Source: Spiroplasma sabaudiense Ar-1343 (GTDB lineage Bacteria; Bacillota_I; Bacilli_A; Mycoplasmatales; Mycoplasmataceae). Taken from it: 64,000 nucleotides of DNA. The notes below the pieces were generated by a model, which was not told the DNA's origin, ran no database searches, and saw only the letters and a program-made list of their open reading frames with translations. Shown piece by piece: positions 21,283-32,676 of this stretch. Where the stretch lies: contig NZ_CP006934.1 of assembly GCF_000565215.1 (NCBI RefSeq), forward strand, positions 62,001 to 126,000, in the 5' to 3' direction. Numbering within the stretch: the first letter of the stretch is position 1; each line of letters starts with the position of its first letter. The translations under genes and the position numbers were made by a program.

Positions 21283-23280
21283 ATGTCACAATCTATTTGA
21301 GTCATCATTGCAATTTGTTCGGCCTTTGTTGTTTTTGCAACATTTTTTTATGCACTGACTTTTGGATTGACTCGCCACTTATTTTTTAAAATCAAGGTTT
21401 ATTATGACATAATAATTGGGATTTTATATGGGATGTTGTCTGTGATAATGTCTGTGATAATAAAAACCAGATCATTTTCTCCAGAAATAACTAATTTAGC
21501 AATTTTTTTATCAATCCTTGTTTTTGGTTTGTCTTTGATGTTTAATGGATACACAACCGGCTTTATTGTTTTGGGCCTTAATTTAGTTAGCATACTAGTG
21601 ATGCCTTTTTGATTTCCAAAGTTATTTCACGGCATTACAAGTGATTATATTTTAACTTTAATTATTGTCAGTTACTCTGTAATTACACTGATGGCAATTT
21701 TAAAAAAATACATTAAAAAAATTAATAACTGATGAGTCTGATCAATATTTTCACTAGCGGTTATTAGTGTAGGAACGGTTTTCATTTTAGCTGAAAAATT
21801 TGATTTTGAACAGATTGAAAAAATTCTACTACTTTCTTCATGAATTTTAACTGGGTACCTTTGCTTTGGAACCTTCACAGTAATTGACTCAGTATATAAG
21901 CATGCTTTAAAATTGAGAAACATAATTGCATATGACCAAAATCGCTATGTTTTAGAAACCGGAGCTAATGCAGCTATTACAGAATATATATCAAAAAACA
22001 AAATTAGTTATGGTTTGTTTGTCAATTACTATATTGGTGGTTTTGATAAGTTTGAAAAAAAAGTAAGCGGTCGTGTCAGGGACTATATTGTCCAAAATAT
22101 TTCTGGTCAAGCAATCAAAAAGTTTCAAGATTTAAACGACAAAACCCTTTTCTTTAAATCCTCTTTTAAATTATTTGGTGCTTTTATCCCTTTAGAAGAA
22201 ATTGAAATAAATAAAGTGCAAATAGCCATCAAAAATAATCAAAGTCTTATTAGAAGCGGAGACGACATTTTATTGGGAGTCCAAGATGCTATAAGTAAAA
22301 TCGTAACAGATTTTAAAATTGACAATCATTTGATTTCTGTAAAACTTTTGGCTTCAGCTTCAATTTATGGAATCCACAGTAATGACATTGAACAGCTACA
22401 AACTTTTAATCGCTATTTAGAATCTGCTGTGGTTCGAGGAAAAAATGTTAACAAAATCCTTTTAATCGACCCAATTGAATTTAATTTTCAAAAAAATCAA
22501 AATCGTAAACTTTTGGCCTTAAACGAAATTGTCGATTTAAATCAGTGCTCAAATAGTTTTGAACCAATATTTTCAAGAGATAATAATAATTTAATTGGCT
22601 TTCATTTAAATAACCAAATCAATTTGGTGAATATAACAGATAACGCGAACAAAAAAACTTTGGAAACTATCAATGAAGCTGGGCTTGAATCGTTATTTAA
22701 TCGATTTTTAAGTTTTGAAAATTTAAAAAGTATTAGACAACATAAAGTGACAATCGTCAATAAGAAAGTTTTTATAAATTACGATCAATGAATTGTTTCT
22801 AGTGAAGACTTCTCAATAAAACAACTAGTGAAGAAAATTAATTCATTTCAATTAAAAGATATTGAAATAGTTTTTGTTTTTGATATAAGAAAAGAAATAA
22901 GCGCCTACTCAACTTTGGAAGAAAATATTAATTTAATCAAAAAAAATAAAATTCAAATCGCTTTAGAACACTTTGGTTCTAAAAATACAAATTATGAACT
23001 CATTAGTAGATATCAACCTGATTTTGTAATAATGGATGAAGAAATCATTCACAAATTAGGTAATGTCAAAGCCTTCGATGAAATTTTTGAAAGAGTAGTT
23101 AATATTGCTAATAAAATTGAGGCTAAAATGATTTTCAAGGGAATTGATAACTACACAATTTTCAAAAAAATTCAAAAACAAAACGCCGATTTGATTTGAG
23201 GAAAATTATTAGGGGAAAGCCGAATCCCAAAACCCAACCTAGCAGAGGAAACCTTATTTTTATTAAATAAAAAAGTCTAA
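21283..23280 (+). CDS. Membrane protein with degenerate GGDEF and EAL domains
   Basis: This 665-residue protein has about six membrane helices in its first ~200 residues, then two cytoplasmic domains. Residues ~240-390 follow a GGDEF layout: an NYYIGGFDKF segment where active enzymes have DIDHFK, KSSFKLFGAF (~291-301) in place of R.GGDEF, and ESAVVRGKN (~380-388) matching the usual A.Y.AK..G.N end. Residues ~425-660 follow an EAL layout: FEPIFSRDNNNLIGFHLNN (~426-444) where YQPI...GYEALLR is expected, IALEHFGSKN (559-568) for (D/I)DFGTG, FKGID (618-622) for AEGVE, and WGKLLGESRIPKP for the Q.G(Y/F)..G.P end. The key acidic residues are replaced. GCGAGGT precedes the ATG. It follows tmRNA and precedes mgtE. 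It is probably a receptor or relic rather than a c-di-GMP enzyme. Confidence 0.7.
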
Positions 23281-23289
23281 ATGTGAATA

Positions 23290-23298
23290 TGGTATCAT
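23290..23298 (+). promoter_or_regulatory. Extended -10 promoter for mgtE-trmB
   Basis: TGGTATCAT (TG-n-TATCAT) lies just downstream of the preceding stop and ~26 nt before the mgtE ATG. The -35 is poor, as expected for an extended -10 promoter. Confidence 0.4.
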
Positions 23299-23323
23299 TA
23301 AATAATATAGAATGGTGAAAAAA

Positions 23324-24766
23324 ATGGAAATGACTGAAGTAAAACAAATTGAAGAGCAAATAATTGCCCTGTTTAAGAAAAACGATTTGAAAGAAATAAA
23401 AAAAATTTGTGAATCGTATCCGCTAGTGGATATCGCCGAAGCCTTAGCTGAAATCGAACACGAATCAGTTTTGAAGATTATCAGACTTTTGGAAATTGAG
23501 GATTCATCGCATATTTTTATTTACTTGGGGCATAAGACTCAAGAATATTTGGTGAGGGAATTATCAAATGCCGAACTAAAACCAATCATAAAAGATATTT
23601 ACGTTGATGATGTAATCGATATCATTGATGAACTACCAGCTGAACTTGTAAAAAAAGTTTTAAAACTGGCTTCGCAAGAAGTTAGAATGAAAGTTAATCA
23701 AATTTTAGAATATGATGAAACCACCGCTGGGGCAATAATGTCGGTTGAATTTATTAAACTGCAAGAAGAAGTCACTGTCCAAGAAGCAATTAATGAAATT
23801 AGAAAACTCCATGACGCTAACGAAGAAAATGAAGATTTCTTTGTTGTTGATAAATTTGATTCTCTAAAAGGAACTGTTAAATTAAAGGATTTAGTCTTTA
23901 ATAATGAAAAAATTATTATTTCAGAAATCATGGATAAGCGGTTGATCTATGCGCAGACTACAACCGATCAAGAAGAAGTCGCTGATATTTTTAAAAAATA
24001 TGATATTGAAACTCTGCCAATTTTGAACTCAGAAAATAAATTAGCTGGAATAATAACCGTTGATGATGTCATTGATGTCATTGAAGAAGAAAACACTGAA
24101 GATATACATAAAATGGGAGGAATTAAACCGTTAGAGGATAGCTATTTTGATAATAATATTTGAAAGATGGTAGGATCTCGAGCAGGTTGGCTAACAGCAT
24201 TAATGTTATCAGCAACAATTGTTCAAATAATAATAATTGCGTTTATGGTAGCTTTCAAAGTTAACGATAGCAATAATAATTTAAATAGTAGTACCTATGT
24301 CATGACAATGATTTTAATGCCCTTGTTGGTTGTTGTCTTAACAACGGCTAGCAACTCTGGTAATCAATCTTCAACAATGATTGCCAGATCTATAGCCCTA
24401 AAAGAAATCAAGACAAAAGATTACTTCAAAGTTGTTTGAAAAGAACTTCGTGTATCAGTAATTATTGGGTTAATTTTAGTTATTTGTAATTTTTTAAGAA
24501 TGCTAATAGTTTATGCAGTTCAATTTAAGGGTGATATCAATAATGTTATTCTTTGGACCTCAATCGCCGTCACCTCAATCGCGCTATTTATTTCAGTTGT
24601 GATTTCTAAATTAATTGGGTCTACACTGCCACTAATTGCAAAGTTTATAAAAATTGATGCCGCCATTTTTGCATCACCAATCATCACTACAATTGTTGAT
24701 ATTTTATCAAGTGCTATTTTTCTAGGAATTGCCTTTGCAATGTATAGTCCAATTTTGGGAATTTAA
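23324..24766 (+). CDS. mgtE: Magnesium transporter MgtE
   Basis: MgtE is a Mg2+-gated Mg2+ channel of the inner membrane. The 480-residue product has the MgtE N domain (helical, residues ~10-130, with the PAELV and EYDETTAGAIMS segments), two CBS repeats that sense Mg2+ (~135-260), a plug helix and five C-terminal transmembrane helices starting near the segment MVGSRAGWLTALM. I chose ATG 23324 because GGTGA sits 7 nt upstream; an ATG at 23312 in the same frame has no SD. trmB begins 2 nt after the stop. Confidence 0.95.
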
Positions 24767-24768
24767 TT

Positions 24769-25419
24769 ATGAGATTAAGAAATAAATCATGAACAAGTGC
24801 TTTTTTAAAAGAGCACAATGAGTGGTTACTGCAACCCAATAAATTAAGTCCCATTTCAAGTGAAAAAAATTTTAATAACTTTAAACCGCTAAGTTTGGAA
24901 ATAGGTTGTGGCAAAGGCCAATTTATTACACAACTTGCGAAGCTAAATCCACATGAAAATTTTGTAGCAATGGAAAAAGAAGCAACTGTAGTTGGGGTGG
25001 CCTTGAAGAAGACAATTAATCTTGACCCAGATTTGGACAATCTGAAATTTTTAAATCACTATGCTGAAAATTTAGAAGACTACTTTCTAACAAATTCAGT
25101 TAAAAAAATTTATTTAAATTTTTCAGATCCTTGACCCAAATCTCGACACGCAAAAAAACGACTAACGTTTACAACATTTTTGAATACTTATGAAAAAATT
25201 TTGATTCCCCAAGGAGAAATTCAAATTAAAACCGACAACGACAAGTTGTATGAGTTCTCCTTGGAAATGGTTGCCCTAAATAATTGAAAAATTTTGAAAC
25301 AATCAACAGATTTATATAACGATCAGAATTTGTTAAAAGATAATATTCCAACAGAATACGAAACCAAATTCCATCAATTAGGAAAAAACATAAATTATCT
25401 TTTAATTACAAAAAATTAA
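24769..25419 (+). CDS. trmB: tRNA (guanine-N7)-methyltransferase TrmB
   Basis: TrmB methylates G46 of tRNA with S-adenosylmethionine. The 216-residue product has the SAM-binding motif [10 protein letters not shown], the family motif [16 protein letters not shown] (one Trp encoded by TGA) and the C-terminal segment [14 protein letters not shown]. It is cotranscribed with mgtE (2-nt gap). A bidirectional terminator follows. Confidence 0.95.
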
Positions 25420-25432
25420 GATAAACAAGTAA

Positions 25433-25465
25433 AAAACATCAACTTAAATATAAAGTTGATGTTTT
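25433..25465. terminator. Bidirectional terminator after trmB
   Basis: AAAACATCAACTT (25433-25445) pairs exactly with AAGTTGATGTTTT (25453-25465). It separates trmB from the convergent minus-strand gene ending at 25473. Confidence 0.85.
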
Positions 25466-25472
25466 ATTTTAT

Positions 25473-26042
25473 TTAATTTTCAGTTTGCTCCTTGGTATCT
25501 TTTTTTATATTAGTTTGGAATTCGATTCTTCACTTTAAAGCACTTTTTTTAATTTCCTCACTACTATTTAAAAGATAAGTTGTCATAAAAAAATTTAGAT
25601 ACAGCAGCGAAATGTTGATACTTCCAAGAATTAATGCAGGAGCCCAAGCCACCCTAAAGCTATCTTGGATATTAAAACCTTTAGCAATTGATGTACTTGC
25701 AACTATTATAAAAAACGAGACAATTGAAATTGTAATTGCTAAAACATGACAATACTTTGAAGTCTTAAACTCAACGCTTTTTGCTTGATTATTTTCTGTA
25801 TTTACTTCAAAATGGCTTTCATATAAGAAGCTAATTGAAGTTTTTCCAAAATTAAGAATTCCAATAACAGAGTTAATGATTATTAAGTCTAATACAAATT
25901 GGCTTGTTAAAGTAATTTTTGTAATAAGCGAAAAATTAATATTTAATATAATTGTCAAAGCCATTATTAAAATGAAAGCGTTTATTGCTCCGATTCAAAG
26001 GACCGGCTTCTTGGTTATTTTACGAAATTTTTGAATTTCCAT
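25473..26042 (-). CDS. Hypothetical four-helix membrane protein
   Basis: This minus-strand gene encodes 189 residues with four predicted membrane segments in two pairs, separated by a hydrophilic stretch of about 30 residues (SFLYESHFEVNTENNQAKS). The N-terminus is basic (MEIQKFRKITKKP) and the C-terminus charged. I do not recognise a family. GAGGTAAATAAT precedes the ATG at 26042, and a minus-strand TATAAT lies at 26061-26066. Two Trp residues are TGA-encoded. It is a single-gene unit convergent with trmB and divergent from the nucleoside importer genes. Confidence 0.75.
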
Positions 26043-26149
26043 ATTATTTACCTCATATACATTATAGCAATAAATCTTCAACAATTGATTAAAAGGGGAT
26101 TTTGAAAACAAAGAACTAAACCACTGTGGTCGTATTGGCAATAATCCGT

Positions 26150-26180
26150 AAAACGATTTTAGATTTAAAAAACGATTTTA
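26150..26180. promoter_or_regulatory. Paired AAAACGATTTTA boxes upstream of the BMP lipoprotein gene
   Basis: AAAACGATTTTA occurs at 26150-26161 and 26169-26180, starts 19 bp apart. Each is nearly palindromic around CGA. They lie ~60-90 bp upstream of the lipoprotein ATG and look like tandem operator half-turns. Confidence 0.4.
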
Positions 26181-26238
26181 TATTCAGTGACTTTTTTGCT
26201 AAGTTATGCGATATTTATAAAGTAAGGAGAGAAAAAAA

Positions 26239-27534
26239 ATGAAAAAATTACTATCAATAATAGCTTCAAGTGCCCTTGTGACGACTTCTGTTACAAGTGT
26301 TGTTGCCTGCGGAAATAATAAATTTACTGATATTTTTCTAATTTCAGATGTTGGAAGAATTAATGATAAATCATTCAACGAGTCAGCATATGATGGAGCA
26401 AACAAATTTTTAAATGAACAACTATCAATTACAGATCAAAAAATTTCATACTTGTTACCAACAACAACCAGCGAGATTGAAAAACAGTACGATACAGCAA
26501 GAAATAATGGTGCTAAAACATTATTGCTACCAGGATTTGCTCATCAAGAACACGTAGATCACGCCCAAGAAGTGATCAAAGATTCTGGAACAGCTATTTT
26601 ATTGGATGGTTCATCAAATGACAATAAGGATGTTATTGGTGTACAATTTAATTCAGAAATGTCAGGTTTTTATGCGGGGGTTGCTTCAATTCTTTACATG
26701 ATTGGCCAAGGTGAAAGAGATATAAAATTATCAGCTTATGGGGGACTACATAACCCAACAGGAGTAACTAATTTTATTAGCGGATATATGGCATCAATTG
26801 AATTTATTAATCAATTGCAAAATCAAGAAGATAAAACAACTTTGGATAGCTTAATTAAGGTATTTAATCCTGACAAATCGTCAGCTGATTTAAATTCTGT
26901 AAGTAGAGTCGCTTCTCAAAAAAATGAACCCACAAAAAACGACGATCAAAATTGATTTTCTGGTTCTTTTGGAGTTGGTGGAGGTAAGGCTATTAGTGAA
27001 AAACTAATTAGTGAAGGAGCCAATATCATTTTTCCAGTTGCAGGCCCACAAACCGAAGACACTTTAGGAACAATCAAAGAACGTAACAAGGAAGGTAAAG
27101 TTTTTGTGGTTGGGGTTGATACTGACCAAGTGCAATTATACAAAAACTACAAAAACTACTTTATAACATCAGCTTCTAAAACTCTTTCTATGGCAACACA
27201 AGCAGCTTTAATTAATAGTAAAGTTTATGAAGGAACCGTTTCAAAAGAAGACAAAGCTAAATATCAAGGTTATGAGAAAGATGGAACCCCAATTTCAGGA
27301 CCATGAGATGGACATGATGTTTGATTTAATGGTGATATAAGTTATGGTAGTGACAATAAAGTTAGTGAAGAAAATTACAGACAACTAATGGCATTACTTG
27401 AAGGAGCTGGTGAAGCACTTAGTGAAACTTATCACGAATTAACAGAGGGAAAAAATAGCGCTCAAGAAATTTTAGATTCACAAATCATTTCAAAAATGGG
27501 GTTAGCTGCTGCTGCAGCAACCAAAAAAATATAA
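26239..27534 (+). CDS. BMP-family substrate-binding lipoprotein, copy 1 (nucleoside-type)
   Basis: This 431-residue lipoprotein begins with a lipoprotein signal peptide (MKKLLSIIASSALVTTSV) and the lipobox VVAC, so it is anchored by the lgt products. The mature part matches the BMP/PnrA (Med) family: DVGRINDKSFNESAYDGAN near the start, the LPGF and FAG/VAGPQTEDT-type segments, and VVGVDTDQVQLY. These proteins bind nucleosides for an ABC importer; the exact ligand is inference. GGAGAG precedes the ATG. Downstream are a paralogue and the ATPase and permease genes. Confidence 0.88.
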
Positions 27535-27540
27535 TTTAAG

Positions 27541-27603
27541 TTATTGGAAAAATCACCACAAGAGAATTTTAATTAAAAAATATCTCCGATTTTTTCAATA
27601 ATA
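27541..27603 (+). terminator. Possible long-loop hairpin between the two BMP genes
   Basis: TTATTGGAAAAATC (27541-27554) can pair with GATTTTTTCAATAA (27588-27601) with one G-U pair, but the loop is ~33 nt. It may be a weak terminator. Confidence 0.35.
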
Positions 27604-27616
27604 TTTTAAATTTATG

Positions 27617-27622
27617 TATAAT
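27617..27622 (+). promoter_or_regulatory. -10 element for the second BMP gene
   Basis: TATAAT, directly preceded by TG, lies 53 nt upstream of the ATG at 27675. Downstream, TGAGCAC and GTACTCA form an imperfect inverted repeat in the leader. The -35 is weak. Confidence 0.5.
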
Positions 27623-27674
27623 AGTAATGAGCACTAATACAGGTACTCATAAAAAGTATTAATAGGAGGTAAAT

Positions 27675-29027
27675 ATGAAAAAATTATTAAGTATAATAGC
27701 GGTAGGAGCACTAACAACAACATCAGCATTGACAGTTGTTGCGTGTGGAAGCAATACCAAAGATTCAGAAGTCTGGGTTGTGACTGATACTGGAAGAATA
27801 AATGATAAATCATTTAACGAGTCAGCGTATAATGCAGCAAACATTTTTCTAAAAAATGATTTGAAGCGTGAAACAACAAGTTCATTTTTGCAGCCACCGG
27901 TAACTAGCCAGTTGGTTCAATCATATGAAGCATCAAGAAAAAATGGTGGTAAAGGTTTGGTTTTACCTGGATATCAACATGCAGAACACATTGAACAAGC
28001 ATCAAAAATTTATTCAGAGGGTGACAGAAAAGGATCTGTAATTTTCCTTGATGGAAGTTCTAAATCTGATGGTAAACAATTAGATAATGTAATCGGTGTT
28101 TTATTTAAAGCAGAAATTTCAGGATTTTATGCTGGAGTCGCTTCGATTCTTTATAATTTTCAAAATAATCAAAAAACCCCAGTTATTACAGCCTATGGGG
28201 GTGGGGCACACTCCCCATTTGCAACATCGAATGCTCTAGCTGGATATTTTGCTTCTGTAACTTTTATGAATCAATTATTAGAACAAAATAAAACTGGAAC
28301 TACTCCAGAATTACTAACTAAACTTTTAGGAATCATTGGTCACACTCCAGAAGATTACAAAACTGGTGGACAATCAGTTAAGTTCTCATCGGTTCAAAAC
28401 CTTGGAAAACCAGGAGAATCAATTATTGAAGATAACTTTTTTACAAAAACATTTAATGAAGGTGGGGGAACTGCGCTATCTACCAAATTAGTTACAGGAT
28501 CAAATGAAGCTGATAAAGCCAGTGTAATTTTCCCATTTGCTGGACCACAAACCGAAGATACTTTAAAAGTAATAAAAGATCAAAATTCAAAAGCACTAGT
28601 TGTTGGGGCCGATGTGGACCAAACAAATTTATATGCAAACTATAGTGATAAATTTATTACAAGTGCCTTGAAAGATTTAGAAGGTGCTGGAAGAGCGGCT
28701 CTAATTCACAGTAAAGCGTTTGAAGATCAAGAAATTGATTTAACAGCGGAAGGAATTATTAAAGGAACTGATAAAAACGGAGTTGAAGTTACTGGCAAAT
28801 GAGATGGCCAAGACGTTTACTTTGGTGGAAAAATCGCTACTGGTGAAAAAAATAAATTCAAAGCTGACCAAGCCAATAAACTAATGGAAGTTTTAAAAGA
28901 AGCCGGTGAAAAATTGAGTGAAGTATACCAAGCGGGAGAAAATTTAGAAAGTTTCTCTTATGTATTTTCATATGATTTTATTACAAGCTTAGCAACAGCT
29001 GCTTCGTCAACTTCACAAAAATCTTAA
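27675..29027 (+). CDS. BMP-family substrate-binding lipoprotein, copy 2 (nucleoside-type)
   Basis: This 450-residue paralogue has signal peptide MKKLLSIIAVGALTTTSAL, lipobox VVAC and the same BMP landmarks: DTGRINDKSFNESAYNAAN, LPGYQHAEH, FAGPQTEDTLK and VVGADVDQTNLY. An AGGAGGT SD precedes the ATG. The two copies are similar in order but diverged through the middle, where copy 2 has extra sequence, so they may bind different nucleosides for the same importer. The ABC ATPase gene starts 42 nt downstream. Confidence 0.88.
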
Positions 29028-29069
29028 AATATAATATAATTACTTAGTAGAATCAATGAGGAAACAATA

Positions 29070-30611
29070 ATGAAAAATGAAGTTCAATATGCGGTTGAAA
29101 TGGATTCTATTACTATGATTTTTAACAAAACCTTAATAGCAAATGATAAAATCGACTTTAGAGTAAAAAAAGGTGAGATTCACGCCCTTGTTGGTGAGAA
29201 TGGAGCTGGTAAATCAACTTTAATGTCGATTTTATTTGGTTTATACGAACCAACACAAGGTGAGATAAAAATTAACGGTAAGATGGAGTCAATTTCGTCG
29301 CCAGTGAAGGCAAACCAACTTGGAATTGGAATGGTTCACCAACACTTTAAATTAGTTGACATTTATCCTGTATGAATGAATATCGCACTAGGTGATGAGA
29401 TTACTAAAGCAAAACTATTTTTAGATAAAAATAAAATTAAAGCTAAAATTACTGAAATAATGGAAAAATATCATCTTGAAGTAGATTTGGATGCAAAAAT
29501 CGAAGATATTACAGTTGGGATGCAACAACGTACTGAGATTTTAAAAATTCTCTATCGTAGTGCTGACATTCTGGTTTTTGATGAGCCAACAGCTGTTCTA
29601 ACTCCAATTGAAATTAAAGGACTTTTGGATGTAATGAGAAAATTGCAAAAAGACGGTAAAACTATAATTTTTATTACTCATAAAATGTCAGAAATTCAGG
29701 CGGTTGCCAATTCAGCAACAGTAATTAGAAGAGGGAAAAAAATTGAAACTTTTGACATGAGCAAAACAACAATTGAAAAACTAGCCGAAGCAATGGTGGG
29801 AAGAAAATTGGTTGAAGTTAAAAATAACTACACCCCTTGTCAAGATAAAGTGGTACTAAAAATTGAAAATTTAACGATGAAAAAATTAAGTAACCACAAA
29901 GTAATTGGTTTGGAAAATTTCAGTTTAGATATTCATGCTGGTGAAATTGTTGCGATTGCCGGTGTTGAAGGAAACGGTCAACAAGAGTTGGTTGGAGCAA
30001 TTTCGGGACTTGAAAAAGTAAGTCAGGGAACACTATTTTTAAATAATGAAGATATTACAAAAGCTTCGATCAAAAAACGTTACCAAAAATATAAAATTAA
30101 TCACATTCCTGAGGACCGTCACAAACACGGTTTGGTTTTAGAAAATGATATTATTCAAAATATGGTTCTTCAAAATATTGACGACCCTGAGTTTAGCAGA
30201 TTTGGAATCATGAAAAAAAATGCGATCCAAAGTTATGCTCAAAAAATAATTGCCAAATTTGACGTTAGAGGATCGCAAAATGGTTTTGCAATCTCGCGTC
30301 AACTTTCGGGAGGAAACCAACAAAAGGCCATTGTTGGTCGCGAGCTATCCAGAGATCACAATTTAATAATTATTTTTCAACCCACAAGAGGATTAGATGT
30401 AGGTTCTATTGAGTTCATTCATAACGAAATCCTAAAAGAAAAAGAAAAAGGTAAAGCGGTTTTGCTTGTAAGTTACGAGCTAAGCGAGGTAATGGCCCTT
30501 GCTGATCGAATTGTAATTCTAAATGGGGGTAAAAAAATTGGTGAGGTTCCAGGTAAAGGAGCCAAGCGAGAAGAAATTGGATTAATGATGACAGGGAAAG
30601 GAGCTACTTAA
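29070..30611 (+). CDS. Nucleoside-type ABC importer ATPase (two fused NBDs)
   Basis: This 513-residue protein has two ABC ATPase domains. NBD1 has Walker A GENGAGKST and an intact Walker B (ILVFDEPTAVL). NBD2 has the degenerate Walker A region GVEGNGQQEL and the QPTRGLDVGS segment with a good signature (SGGNQQK). This arrangement is typical of simple-sugar and nucleoside importers (RbsA/NupA-like), in which the second site is altered. AATGAGGAA precedes the ATG. It energises the two permeases that follow, with the two BMP lipoproteins as substrate receptors. Confidence 0.93.
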
Positions 30612-30612
30612 A

Positions 30613-32676
30613 ATGGATTTTAAAATTGATAGCTGGCTAATGCGAGAAAAACTAAAAATTTCGCTAAAGTCAGATAAAACAAAAACCAAACTAAAGTACA
30701 TTAAGGCTTCTGCCCTTGCTTTAACTTTTGGTATCGTTCTTGGAATTATTATCATTTTTGCAAATGGTTATAACGGAATCGGTTACTTTTTTGAGTTATT
30801 CAAAGTTTCTTTTAACACAATCAAATTTGGAAATGGGCAATCTGATTTCGACCGAATGATGAGTCACTTTTCATCTTATATCATTTTGGCATTAGGATTA
30901 GCCATGGCATTTAAACTAGGACTATTTAATATTGGTGGTTCTGGGCAAGCTGTTTTGGGTGCTGGTCTTTCAATCATCCTTGTAGCTGAAATGGAAAAAT
31001 CAACTGGAATTTCTTTTGCCACAGTTGGGGGAAGTTATATTGTAGTAATTTTCCTAATCTTTGTATTATCTGCGGCGACAGTGTCTGCTCTTGCTGGAGT
31101 TTTAAAAGTATTTTTCAACATTCATGAAGTTGTAACAACTGTTATGATGAACTGAACAATATGATACTTTATTCGCTGAATCATCATGAGAAATTCAGAA
31201 GATTATATTAGTACAAATCAAGAAACCAAAGCTTTTGATCACAATTGAATAAGCATTGGGGGTAACCAATGAATTCTTGGGATAATCCTAGCGATTGTTT
31301 GTGTTGGAATAGTATTCTTTGTTTTAACATTTACAACTTTTGGTTATAAATACAACGTTGTAGGAAAGCAACATGAAGCGGCTAAATATGCTGGTATTAA
31401 TAACAAATCTTTTGTTATTGTAGCAACAGCTATTTCAGGGGCTTTGATCGGAATCGCTGCTTTTATCTATTACATTTCAATCGAGAAAAAAATTGGTTAT
31501 GCAACTAACACGCTTCCCACATTTGGTTTTGATGGAATATCCATTGCACTTGTGGCCTTTAATAATATTTTTGGAATAATTCCAATTTCATTCTTATGGG
31601 CTGTGATTAAGAGTTCTGCAACAGCAGCAACGGGGAATCCATTATATAATGGACTTTCAAATGAGGCAGCATCACTGATGTTTGGAGCTGTAATTTATGG
31701 GGCAGCCATTTACTCAGTCTTCTACCGCTTTGTACCGATTCAAAAAATTAAGTTTAGAATATATCAAGCAATGGATTTCAAAACTAAGATCGAGTACAAA
31801 AAAAACCTTGCAACAATCAAGGATTATAAACAAGAAATTAACAGTATTAAAAATGAACGTAACGCAGCTTTAAAATTAGTACCTAAAGTTGAAAAAAAAT
31901 TAGAAAAAAATCAAAATGATATCAGCTACTTATTAACTCCAAAAGAAATTGCCGCAGCACCATTTAATGATCGTATAAGTATCATTAAAAGCAAAATCAA
32001 TTCTCTAAAAGTTTTAAACAAAATTATTTGAGAAGAAGGATATCAAATTTACTTAAATAATGGACTACGCGGCATAAAAACTTGAAAACAAAAAAATGAC
32101 AATTTAATCTTAGGGACAACATTAGACGAGTTAACTGAATTTGTAATTGAAAGAAACCATAAGGTTTTGCAAAGCAAGAAAACCTTTAAACAATTTTTAA
32201 AACATTCAGAACAAATGAATGATTCAAAACTTGATGATGCTATTTTAAAACAAAACGCCAAACAAAAACATGGGGTTGAAAATGCAGAACAAGAATTGTT
32301 GGATAAGACAATTGCCATTAACACCGACTTTAAAGAATCGCTTATGGATTATAAATTACGTCGCGATTTAGAAATTAAAAATGCTAAGCAAGAAGCTGCA
32401 GTTGCGGGGGAAAAATCAGTTATCGCCTACAACAAAGTTATTAAAGTCAATAATGAAAATTATAAATTAATGTTAGAATCGGTAAAAAAAGAGTATGAAG
32501 TAATTGAAGAAAATTTGAAAAGCCAATTGCAAGAATTAAAAAGTATTTATCAAAAAGATTTAGAAATTGCAAAAGGTGACAATCAAAAAATTAAAGATCT
32601 CAAAGATAACTATGAAAAAAATCTTATGAACTTAAAAGCCCAAAGCTTTGAGAAAAAAATGGAGGTGAAATATTAA
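30613..32676 (+). CDS. ABC importer permease 1 with ~310-residue coiled-coil tail
   Basis: The first ~375 of 687 residues form a multi-helix permease of the BPD_transp_2 family (NupB-like), with the NIGGSGQAVLGA and HEVVTTVMMN segments seen in nucleoside and sugar permeases. Residues ~378-687 are a cytoplasmic, Lys/Glu/Gln-rich, helix-forming tail without membrane segments (for example KIEYKKNLATIKDYKQEI and ending EKKMEVKY). Normal members end soon after the last helix. The frame stays open through the junction and contains several TGA Trp codons. The start is 1 nt after the ATPase stop. The stop overlaps the next start (TAATG) with GGAGGTG as SD. Confidence 0.88.

Noticed and set aside
23281-23323. 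mgtE start at ATG 23312
   Set aside because: No SD upstream, whereas ATG 23324 has GGTGA at proper spacing.
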